64,000 nucleotides of DNA. Source: Nansenia antarctica. Its lineage: Eukaryota; Chordata; Actinopteri; Argentiniformes; Microstomatidae. Shown here in pieces: positions 47,601-59,600 of this stretch; position 1 is the first letter of the stretch, and every line of letters starts with the position of its first letter. A program made the translations under genes and the position numbers. The notes under the pieces were generated by a model. The model was not told the DNA's origin. It saw only the letters and a list, made by a program, of their open reading frames with translations, and ran no database searches. The DNA lies in contig OZ022342.1 of the NCBI GenBank assembly GCA_963989245.1, positions 8,627,612-8,691,611 of the forward strand, written 5' to 3'.

Positions 47601-50600
47601 TGCTTGAGTTGTGCTGGTAATTTGTGAAATGTTTGGTCTTACAATGGGAGCAGCCTTTTGTGTTGTTGAAGCTCCAGTAGACGTAATCTGTGATGTTGTT
47701 GTTGAGATAAATGCACTACTTGTTGATGTGGATGTTGTTGAAGGAGCATTTGATGTTGTAAGAGGCTGTCCAGTTGTGGTAGCTGTCTCTGTTGTGGATT
47801 GTGTGGAAGTAGAGGTTGGGGAGGTTGTCGATGGGGTTGAGGACATTGTTGTGGATGTTTCAGGCTGTGTTGTAGTGGTTTGTGTCGGATTTGTTGAGGT
47901 GGTGGCTGCTATTGTTGTTGGTGTGGATGTTGTTGAAGGAGCATTTGATGTTGTAAGAGGCTTTCCAGTTGTGGTAGTTGTCTCTGTTGCGGATTGTGTT
48001 GAAGTAGAGGTTGGGGAGGTTGTCGATGGGGTGGAGGACATTGTTGTGGATGTTTCAGGCTGTGTTGTAGTGGTTTGTGTCGGATTTGTTGAGGTGGTGG
48101 CTGCTATTGTTGTTGGTGTGGATGTTGTTGAAGGAGCATTTGATGTTGTAATAGGCTGTCCAGTTGTGGTAGTTGTCTCTGTTGTGAATTGTGTGGAACT
48201 AGAGGTTGGGGAGGTTGTTGATGTGGAGGACGACAGTGTTGTGGATGTTTCAGGCTGCGTTGTAGTGGTTTGTGTCGGATTTGTTGAGGTGGAGGCTGCT
48301 AATGTTGTTTCTGTCGAACTTGTGGTGAGAACAGTCACTGCTGTTGTCAACGTTGCGGCAGTTGTTGTGGAAGATGGGGTAGATGTTTCAGCAACACTTG
48401 TTGATTCAAATGGTGCTTGAGTTGTGCTGGTAATTTGTGAAATGTTTGGTCTTACAATGGGAGCTGCCTTTTGTGTTGTTGAAGCTCCAGTAGACGTAAT
48501 CTGTGATGTTGTTGTTGAGATAAATGCACTACTTGTTGATGTGGATGTTGTTGAAGGAGCATTTGATGTTGTAAGAGGCTGTCCAGTTGTGGTAGCTGTC
48601 TCTGTTGTGGATTGTGTGGAAGTAGAGGTTGGGGAGGTTGTCGATGGGGTTGAGGACATTGTTGTGGATGTTTCAGGCTGTGTTGTAGTGGTTTGTGTCG
48701 GATTTGTTGAGGTGGTGGCTGCTATTGTTGTTGGTGTGGATGTTGTTGAAGGAGCATTTGATGTTGTAAGAGGCTTTCCAGTTGTGGTAGTTGTCTCTGT
48801 TGCGGATTGTGTTGAAGTAGAGGTTGGGGAGGTTGTCGATGGGGTGGAGGACATTGTTGTGGATGTTTCAGGCTGTGTTGTAGTGGTTTGTGTCGGATTT
48901 GTTGAGGTGGTGGCTGCTATTGTTGTTGGTGTGGATGTTGTTGAAGGAGCATTTGATGTTGTAATAGGCTGTCCAGTTGTGGTAGTTGTCTCTGTTGTGA
49001 ATTGTGTGGAACTAGAGGTTGGGGAGGTTGTTGATGTGGAGGACGACAGTGTTGTGGATGTTTCAGGCTGCGTTGTAGTGGTTTGTGTCGGATTTGTTGA
49101 GGTGGAGGCTGCTAATGTTGTTTCTGTCGAACTTGTGGTGAGAACAGTCACTGCTGTTGTCAACGTTGCGGCAGTTGTTGTGGAAGATGGGGTAGATGTT
49201 TCAGCAACACTTGTTGATTCAAATGGTGCTTGAGTTGTGCTGGTAATTTGTGAAATGTTTGGTCTTACAATGGGAGCTGCCTTTTGTGTTGTTGAAGCTC
49301 CAGTAGAAGTGCTCTGTGATGTTGTTGTTGAGATAAATGCACTACTTGTTGATATGGATGTTGTTGAAGGAGCATTTGATGTTGTAAGAGGCTGTCCAGT
49401 TGTAGTAGCTGTCTCTGTTGTGGATTGTGTGGAAGTAGAGGTTGGGGAGGTTGTCGATGGGGTTGAGGACATTGTTGTGGATGTTTCAGGCTGTGTTGTA
49501 GTGGTTTGTGTCGGATTTGTTGAGGTGGTGGCTGCTATTGTTGTTGGTGTGGATGTTGTTGAAGGAGCATTTGATGTTGTAAGAGGCTTTCCAGTTGTGG
49601 TAGTTGTCTCTGTTGCGGATTGTGTGGAAGTAGAGGTTGGGGAGGTTGTTGATGTGGAGGACGACAGAGTTGTGGATGTTTCAGGCTGCGTTGTAGTGGT
49701 TTGTGTCGGATTTGTTGAGGTGGAGGCTGCTAATGTTGTTTCTGTCGAACTTGTGGTGAGAACAGTCACTGCTGTTGTCAACGTTGCGGCAGTTGTTGTG
49801 GAAGATGGGGTAGATGTTTCAGCAACACTTGTTGATTCAAATGGTGCTTGAGTTGTGCTGGTAATTTGTGAAATGTTTGGTCTTACAATGGGAGCAGCCT
49901 TTTGTGTTGTTGAAGCTCCAGTAGAAGTGCTCTGTGATGTTGTTGTTGAGATAAATGCACTACTTGTTGATGTGGATGTTGTTGAAGGAGCATTTGATGT
50001 TGTAAGAGGCTGTCCAGTTGTGGTAGCTGTCTCTGTTGTGGATTGTGTGGAAGTAGAGGTTGGGGAGGTTGTCGATGGGGTTGAGGACATTGTTGTGGAT
50101 GTTTCAGGCTGTGTTGTAGTGGTTTGTGTCGGATTTGTTGAGGTGGTGGCTGCTATTGTTGTTGGTGTGGATGTTGTTGAAGGAGCATTTGATGTTGTAA
50201 GAGGCTTTCCAGTTGTGGTAGTTGTCTCTGTTGCGGATTGTGTGGAAGTAGAGGTTGGGGAGGTTGTTGATGTGGAGGACGACAGTGTTGTGGATGTTTC
50301 AGGCTGCGTTGTAGTGGTTTGTGTCGGATTTGTTGAGGTGGAGGCTGCTAATGTTGTTTCTGTCGAACTTGTGGTGAGAACAGTCACTGCTGTTGTCAAC
50401 GTTGCGGCAGTTGTTGTGGAAGATGGGGTAGATGTTTCAGCAACACTTGTTGATTCAAATGGTGCTTGAGTTGTGCTGGTAATTTGTGAAATGTTTGGTC
50501 TTACAATGGGAGCAGCCTTTTGTGTTGTTGAAGCTCCAGTAGAAGTGCTCTGTGATGTTGTTGTTGAGATAAATGCACTACTTGTTGATGTGGATGTTGT

Positions 50601-53600
50601 TGAAGGAGCATTTGATGTTGTAAGAGGCTGTCCAGTTATGGTAGCTGTCTCTGTTGTGGATTGTGTGGAAGTAGAGGTTGGGGAGGTTGTCGATGGGGTT
50701 GAGGACATTGTTGTGGATGTTTCAGGCTGTGTTGTAGTGGTTTGTGTCGGATTTGTTGAGGTGGTGGCTGCTATTGTTGTTGGTGTGGATGTTGTTGAAG
50801 GAGCATTTGATGTTGTAATAGGCTGTCCAGTTGTGGTAGTTGTCTCTGTTGCGGATTGTGTGGAAGTAGAGGTTGGGGAGGTTGTTGATGTGGAGGACGA
50901 CAGTGTTGTGGATGTTTCAGGCTGCGTTGTAGTGGTTTGTGTCGGATTTGTTGAGGTGGAGGCTGCTAATGTTGTTTCTGTCGAACTTGTGGTGAGAACA
51001 GTCACTGCTGTTGTCAACGTTGCGGCAGTTGTTGTGGAAGATGGGGTAGATGTTTCAGCAACACTTGTTGATTCAAATGGTGCTTGAGTTGTGCTGGTAA
51101 TTTGTGAAATGTTTGGTCTTACAATGGGAGCAGCCTTTTGTGTTGTTGAAGCTCCAGTAGAAGTGCTCTGTGATGTTGTTGTTGAGATAAATGCACTACT
51201 TGTTGATGTGGATGTTGTTGAAGGAGCATTTGATGTTGTAAGAGGCTGTCCAGTTGTGGTAGCTGTCTCTGTTGTGGATTGTGTGGAAGTAGAGGTTGGG
51301 GAGGTTGTCGATGGGGTGGAGGACATTGTTGTGGATGTTTCAGGCTGTGTTGTAGTGGTTTGTGTCGGATTTGTTGAGGTGGTGGCTGCTATTGTTGTTG
51401 ATGTGGATGTTGTTGAAGGAGCATTTGATGTTGTAAGAGGCTGTCCAGTTGTGGTAGCTGTCTCTGTTGCGGATTGTGTGGAAGTAGAGGTTGGGGAGGT
51501 TGTTGATGTGGAGGACGACAGTGTTGTGGATGTTTCAGGCTGCGTTGTAGTGGTTTGTGTCGGATTTGTTGAGGTGGAGGCTGCTAATGTTGTTTCTGTC
51601 GAACTTGTGGTGAGAACAGTCACTGCTGTTGTCAACGTTGCGGCAGTTGTTGTGGAAGATGGGGTAGATGTTTCAGCAACACTTGTTGATTCAAATGGTG
51701 CTTGAGTTGTGCTGGTAATTTGTGAAATGTTTGGTCTTACAATGGGAGCAGCCTTTTGTGTTGTTGAAGCTCCAGTAGAAGTGCTCTGTGATGTTGTTGT
51801 TGAGATAAATGCACTACTTGTTGATGTGGATGTTGTTGAAGGAGCATTTGATGTTGTAAGAGGCTGTCCAGTTGTGGTAGCTGTCTCTGTTGTGGATTGT
51901 GTGGAAGTAGAGGTTGGGGAGGTTGTCGATGGGGTTGAGGACATTGTTGTGGATGTTTCAGGCTGTGTTGTAGTGGTTTGTGTCGGATTTGTTGAGGTGG
52001 TGGCTGCTATTGTTGTTGGTGTGGATGTTGTTGAAGGAGCATTTGATGTTGTAAGAGGCTTTCCAGTTGTGGTAGTTGTCTCTGTTGCGGATTGTGTGGA
52101 AGTAGAGGTTGGGGAGGTTGTTGATGTGGAGGACGACATTGTTGTGGATGTTTCAGGCTGCGTTGTAGTGGTTTGTGTCGGATTTGTTGAGGTGGAGGCT
52201 GCTAATGTTGTTTCTGTCGAACTTGTGGTGAGAACAGTCACTGCTGTTGTCAACGTTGCGGCAGTTGTTGTGGAAGATGGGGTAGATGTTTCAGCAACAC
52301 TTGTTGATTCAAATGGTGCTTGAGTTGTGCTGGTAATTTGTGAAATGTTTGGTCTTACAATGGGAGCAGCCTTTTGTGTTGTTGAAGCTCCAGTAGAAGT
52401 GCTCTGTGATGTTGTTGTTGAGATAAATGCACTACTTGTTGATGTGGATGTTGTTGAAGGAGCATTTGATGCTGTAAGAGGCTGTCCAGTTGTGGTAGCT
52501 GTCTCTGTTGTGGATTGTGTGGAAGTAGAGGTTGGGGAGGTTGTCGATGGGGTTGAGGACATTGTTGTGGATGTTTCAGGCTGTGTTGTAGTGGTTTGTG
52601 TCGGATTTGTTGAGGTGGTGGCTGCTATTGTTGTTGGTGTGGATGTTGTTGAAGGAGCATTTGATGTTGTAAGAGGCTTTCCAATTGTGGTAGTTGTCTC
52701 TGTTGCGGATTGTGTGGAAGTAGAGGTTGGGGAGGTTGTCGATGGGGTGGAGGACATTGTTGTGGATGTTTCAGGCTGTGTTGTAGTGGTTTGTGTCGGA
52801 TTTGTTGAGGTGGTGGCTGCTATTGTTGTTGGTGTGGATGTTGTTGAAGGAGCATTTGATGTTGTAATAGGCTGTCCAGTTGTGGTAGCTGTCTCTGTTG
52901 CGGATTGTGTGGAAGTAGAGGTTGGGGAGGTTGTTGATGTGGAGGACGACAGTGTTGTGGATGTTTCAGGCTGCGTTGTAGTGGTTTGTGTCGGATTTGT
53001 TGAGGTGGAGGCTGCTAATGTTGTTTCTGTCGAACTTGTGGTGAGAACAGTCACTGCTGTTGTCAACGTTGCGGCAGTTGTTGTGGAAGATGGGGTAGAT
53101 GTTTCAGCAACACTTGTTGATTCAAATGGTGCTTGAGTTGTGCTGGTAATTTGTGAAATGTTTGGTCTTAAAATGGGAGCAGCCTTTTGTGTTGTTGAAG
53201 CTCCAGTAGAAGTGCTCTGTGATGTTGTTGTTGAGATAAATGCACTACTTGTTGATGTGGATGTTGTTGAAGGAGCATTTGATGTTGTAAGAGGCTGTCC
53301 AGTTGTGGTAGCTGTCTCTGTTGTGGATTGTGTGGAAGTAGAGGTTGGGGAGGTTGTCGATGGGGTTGAGGACATTGTTGTGGATGTTTCAGGCTGTGTT
53401 GTAGTGGTTTGTGTCGGATTTGTTGAGGTGGTGGCTGCTATTGTTGTTGGTGTGGATGTTGTTGAAGGAGCATTTGATGTTGTAAGAGGCTTTCCAGTTG
53501 TGGTAGTTGTCTCTGTTGCGGATTGTGTGGAAGTAGAGGTTGGGGAGGTTGTTGATGTGGAGGACGACATTGTTGTGGATGTTTCAGGCTGCGTTGTAGT

Positions 53601-56600
53601 GGTTTGTGTCGGATTTGTTGAGGTGGAGGCTGCTAATGTTGTTTCTGTCGAACTTGTGGTGAGAACAGTCACTGCTGTTGTCAACGTTGCGGCAGTTGTT
53701 GTGGAAGATGGGGTAGATGTTTCAGCAACACTTGTTGATTCAAATGGTGCTTGAGTTGTGCTGGTAATTTGTGAAATGTTTGGTCTTACAATGGGAGCAG
53801 CCTTTTGTGTTGTTGAAGCTCCAGTAGAAGTGCTCTGTGATGTTGTTGTTGAGATAAATGCACTACTTGTTGATGTGGATGTTGTTGAAGGAGCATTTGA
53901 TGCTGTAAGAGGCTGTCCAGTTGTGGTAGCTGTCTCTGTTGTGGATTGTGTGGAAGTAGAGGTTGGGGAGGTTGTCGATGGGGTTGAGGACATTGTTGTG
54001 GATGTTTCAGGCTGTGTTGTAGTGGTTTGTGTCGGATTTGTTGAGGTGGTGGCTGCTATTGTTGTTGGTGTGGATGTTGTTGAAGGAGCATTTGATGTTG
54101 TAAGAGGCTTTCCAATTGTGGTAGTTGTCTCTGTTGCGGATTGTGTGGAAGTAGAGGTTGGGGAGGTTGTCGATGGGGTGGAGGACATTGTTGTGGATGT
54201 TTCAGGCTGTGTTGTAGTGGTTTGTGTCGGATTTGTTGAGGTGGTGGCTGCTATTGTTGTTGGTGTGGATGTTGTTGAAGGAGCATTTGATGTTGTAATA
54301 GGCTGTCCAGTTGTGGTAGTTGTCTCTGTTGCGGATTGTGTGGAAGTAGAGGTTGGGGAGGTTGTTGATGTGGAGGACGACAGTGTTGTGGATGTTTCAG
54401 GCTGCGTTGTAGTGGTTTGTGTCGGATTTGTTGAGGTGGAGGCTGCTAATGTTGTTTCTGTCGAACTTGTGGTGAGAACAGTCACTGCTGTTGTCAACGT
54501 TGCGGCAGTTGTTGTGGAAGATGGGGTAGATGTTTCAGCAACACTTGTTGATTCAAATGGTGCTTGAGTTGTGCTGGTAATTTGTGAAATGTTTGGTCTT
54601 ACAATGGGAGCAGCCTTTTGTGTTGTTGAAGCTCCAGTAGAAGTGCTCTGTGATGTTGTTGTTGAGATAAATGCACTACTTGTTGATGTGGATGTTGTTG
54701 AAGGAGCATTTGATGTTGTAAGAGGCTGTCCAGTTGTGGTAGCTGTCTCTGTTGTGGATTGTGTGGAAGTAGAGGTTGGGGAGGTTGTCGATGGGGTTGA
54801 GGACATTGTTGTGGATGTTTCAGGCTGTGTTGTAGTGGTTTGTGTCGGATTTGTTGAGGTGGTGGCTGCTATTGTTGTTGGTGTGGACGTTGTTGAAGGA
54901 GCATTTGATGTTGTAAGAGGCTTTCCAGTTGTGGTAGTTGTCTCTGTTGCGGATTGTGTGGAAGTAGAGGTTGGGGAGGTTGTTGATGTGGAGGACGACA
55001 GTGTTGTGGATGTTTCAGGCTGCGTTGTAGTGGTTTGTGTCGGATTTGTTGAGGTGGTGGCTGCTATTGTTGTTGGTGTGGATGTTGTTGAAGGAGCATT
55101 TGATGTTGTAAGAGGCTTTCCAGTTGTGGTAGTTGTCTCTGTTGCGGATTGTGTGGAAGTAGAGGTTGGGGAGGTTGTCGATGGGGTGGAGGACATTGTT
55201 GTGGATGTTTCAGGCTGTGTTGTAGTGGTTTGTGTCGGATTTGTTGAGGTGGTGGCTGCTATTGTTGTTGGTGTGGATGTTGTTGAAGGAGCATTTGATG
55301 TTGTAAGAGGCTTTCCAGTTGTGGTAGTTGTCTCTGTTGCGGATTGTGTGGAAGTAGAGGTTGGGGAGGTTGTTGATGTGGAGGACGACAGTGTTGTGGA
55401 TGTTTCAGGCTGCATTGTAGTGGTTTGTGTCGGATTTGTTGAGGTGGAGGCTGCTAATGTTGTTTCTGTCGAACTTGTGGTGAGAACAGTCACTGCTGTT
55501 GTCAACGTTGCGGCAGTTGTTGTGGAAGATGGGGTAGATGTTTCAGCAACACTTGTTGATTCAAATGGTGCTTGAGTTGTGCTGGTAATTTGTGAAATGT
55601 TTGGTCTTACAATGGGAGCAGCCTTTTGTGTTGTTGAAGCTCCAGTAGAAGTGCTCTGTGATGTTGTTGTTGAGATAAATGCACTACTTGTTGATGTGGA
55701 TGTTGTTGAAGGAGCATTTGATGTTGTAAGAGGCTGTCCAGTTGTGGTAGCTGTCTCTGTTGTGGATTGTGTGGAAGTAGAGGTTGGGGAGGTTGTCGAT
55801 GGGGTGGAGGACATTGTTGTGGATGTTTCAGGCTGTGTTGTAGTGGTTTGTGTCGGATTTGTTGAGGTGGTGGCTGCTATTGTTGTTGGTGTGGATGTTG
55901 TTGAAGGAGCATTTGATGTTGTAAGAGGCTTTCCAGTTGTGGTAGTTGTCTCTGTTGCGGATTGTGTGGAAGTAGAGGTTGGGGAGGTTGTTGATGTGGA
56001 GGACGACAGTGTTGTGGATGTTTCAGGCTGCGTTGTAGTGGTTTGTGTCGGATTTGTTGAGGTGGAGGCTGCTAATGTTGTTTCTGTCGAACTTGTGGTG
56101 AGAACAGTCACTGCTGTTGTCAACGTTGCGGCAGTTGTTGTGGAAGATGGGGTAGATGTTTCAGCAACACTTGTTGATTCAAATGGTGCTTGAGTTGTGC
56201 TGGTAATTTGTGAAATGTTTGGTCTTACAATGGGAGCAGCCTTTTGTGTTGTTGAAGCTCCAGTAGAAGTGCTCTGTGATGTTGTTGTTGAGATAAATGC
56301 ACTACTTGTTGATGTGGATGTTGTTGAAGGAGCATTTGATGTTGTAAGAGGCTGTCCAGTTGTGGTAGCTGTCTCTGTTGTGGATTGTGTGGAAGTAGAG
56401 GTTGGGGAGGTTGTCGATGGGGTTGAGGACATTGTTGTGGATGTTTCAGGCTGTGTTGTAGTGGTTTGTGTCGGATTTGTTGAGGTGGTGGCTGCTATTG
56501 TTGTTGGTGTGGATGTTGTTGAAGGAGCATTTGATGTTGTAAGAGGCTTTCCAGTTGTGGTAGTTGTCTCTGTTGCGGATTGTGTGGAAGTAGAGGTTGG

Positions 56601-59600
56601 GGAGGTTGTTGATGTGGAGGATGACAGTGTTGTGGATGTTTCAGGCTGCGTTGTAGTGGTTTGTGTAGGATTTGTTGAGGTGGAGGCTGCTAATGTTGTT
56701 TCTGTCGAACTTGTGGTGAGAACCGTCACTGCTGTTGTCAACGTTGCGGCAGTTGTTGTGGAAGATGGGGTAGATGTTTCAGCAACACTTGTTGATTCAA
56801 ATGGTGCTTGAGTTGTGCTGGTAATTTGTGAAATGTTTGGTCTTACAATGGGAGCAGCCTTTTGTGTTGTTGAAGCTCCAGTAGAAGTGCTCTGTGATGT
56901 TGTTGTTGAGATAAATGCACTACTTGTTGATGTGGATGTTGTTGAAGGAGCATTTGATGTTGTAAGAGGCTGTCCAGTTGTGGTAGCTGTCTCTGTTGTG
57001 GATTGTGTGGAAGTAGAGGTTGGGGAGGTTGTCGATGGGGTTGAGGACATTGTTGTGGATGTTTCAGGCTGTGTTGTAGTGGTTTGTGTCGGATTTGTTG
57101 AGGTGGTGGCTGCTATTGTTGTTGGTGTGGATGTTGTTGAAGGAGCATTTGATGTTGTAAGAGGCTTTCCAGTTGTGGTAGTTGTCTCTGTTGCGGATTG
57201 TGTGGAAGTAGAGGTTGGGGAGGTTGTCGATGGGGTTGAGGACATTGTTGTGGATGTTTCAGGCTGTGTTGTAGTGGTTTGTGTCGGATTTGTTGAGGTG
57301 GTGGCTGCTATTGTTGTTGGTGTGGATGTTGTTGAAGGAGCATTTGATGTTGTAATAGGCTGTCCAGTTGTGGTAGTTGTCTCTGTTGCGGATTGTGTGG
57401 AAGTAGAGGTTGGGGAGGTTGTTGATGTGGAGGACGACAGTGTTGTGGATGTTTCAGGCTGCGTTGTAGTGGTTTGTGTCGGATTTGTTGAGGTGGAGGC
57501 TGCTAATGTTGTTTCTGTCAAACTTGTGGTGAGAACAGTCACTGCTGTTGTCAACGTTGCGGCAGTTGTTGTGGAAGATGGGGTAGATGTTTCAGCAACA
57601 CTTGTTGATTCAAATGGTGCTTGAGTTGTGCTGGTAATTTGTGAAATGTTTGGTCTTACAATGGGAGCAGCCTTTTGTGTTGTTGAAGCTCCAGTAGAAG
57701 TGCTCTGTGATGTTGTTGTTGAGATAAATGCACTACTTGTTGATGTGGATGTTGTTGAAGGAGCATTTGATGTTGTAAGAGGCTGTCCAGTTGTGGTAGC
57801 TGTCTCTGTTGTGGATTGTGTGGAAGTAGAGGTTGGGGAGGTTGTCGATGGGGTTGAGGACATTGTTGTGGATGTTTCAGGCTGTGTTGTAGTGGTTTGT
57901 GTCGGATTTGTTGAGGTGGTGGCTGCTATTGTTGTTGGTGTGGATGTTGTTGAAGGAGCATTTGATGTTGTAAGAGGCTTTCCAGTTGTGGTAGTTGTCT
58001 CTGTTGCGGATTGTGTGGAAGTAGAGGTTGGGGAGGTTGTTGATGTGGAGGACGACAGTGTTGTGGATGTTTCAGGCTGCGTTGTAGTGGTTTGTGTCGG
58101 ATTTGTTGAGGTGGAGGCTGCTAATGTTGTTTCTGTCGAACTTGTGGTGAGAACAGTCACTGCTGTTGTCAACGTTGCGGCAGTTGTTGTGGAAGATGGG
58201 GTAGATGTTTCAGCAACACTTGTTGATTCAAATGGTGCTTGAGTTGTGCTGGTAATTTGTGAAATGTTTGGTCTTACAATGGGAGCAGCCTTTTGTGTTG
58301 TTGAAGCTCCATTAGAAATGCTCTGTGATGTTGTTGTTGAGATAAATGCACTACTTGTTGATGTGGATGTTGTTGAAGGAGCATTTGATGTTGTAAGAGG
58401 CTGTCCAGTTGTGGTAGCTGTCTCTGTTGTGGATTGTGTGGAAGTAGAGGTTGGGGAGGTTGTCGATGGGGTTGAGGACATTGTTGTGGATGTTTCAGGC
58501 TGTGTTGTAGTGGTTTGTGTCGGATTTGTTGAGGTGGTGGCTGCTATTGTTGTTGGTGTGGATGTTGTTGAAGGAGCATTTGATGTTGTAAGAGGCTTTC
58601 CAGTTGTGGTAGCTGTCTCTGTTGCGGATTGTGTGGAAGTAGAGGTTGGGGAGGTTGTCGATGGGGTGGAGGACATTGTTGTGGATGTTTCAGGCTGTGT
58701 TGTAGTGGTTTGTGTCGGATTTGTTGAGGTGGTGGCTGCTATTGTTGTTGGTGTGGATGTTGTTGAAGGAGCATTTGATGTTGTAAGAGGCTTTCCAGTT
58801 GTGGTAGTTGTCTCTGTTGCGGATTGTGTGGAAGTAGAGGTTGGGGAGGTTGTCGATGGGGTGGAGGACATTGTTGTGGATGTTTCAGGCTGTGTTGTAG
58901 TGGTTTGTGTCGGATTTGTTGAGGTGGTGGCTGCTATTGTTGTTGGTGTGGATGTTGTTGAAGGAGCATTTGATGTTGTAATAGGCTGTCCAGTTGTGGT
59001 AGTTGTCTTTGTTGCGGATTGTGTGGAAGTAGAGGTTGGGGAGGTTGTTGATGTGGAGGACGACAGTGTTGTGGATGTTTCAGGCTGCGTTGTAGTGGTT
59101 TGTGTCGGATTTGTTGAGGTGGAGGCTGCTAATGTTGTTTCTGTCGAACTTGTGGTGAGAACAGTCACTGCTGTTGTCAACGTTGCGGCAGTTGTTGTGG
59201 AAGATGGGGTAGATGTTTCAGCAACACTTGTTGATTCAAATGGTGCTTGAGTTGTGCTGGTAATTTGTGAAATGTTTGGTCTTACAATGGGAGCAGCCTT
59301 TTGTGTTGTTGAAGCTCCAGTAGAAGTGCTCTGTGATGTTGTTGTTGAGATAAATGCACTACTTGTTGATGTGGATGTTGTTGAAGGAGCATTTGATGTT
59401 GTAAGAGGCTGTCCAGTTGTGGTAGCTGTCTCTGTTGTGGATTGTGTGGAAGTAGAGGTTGGGGAGGTTGTCGATGGGGTTGAGGACATTGTTGTGGATG
59501 TTTCAGGCTGTGTTGTAGTGGTTTGTGTCGGATTTGTTGAGGTGGTGGCTGCTATTGTTGTTGGTGTGGATGTTGTTGAAGGAGCATTTGATGTTGTAAT

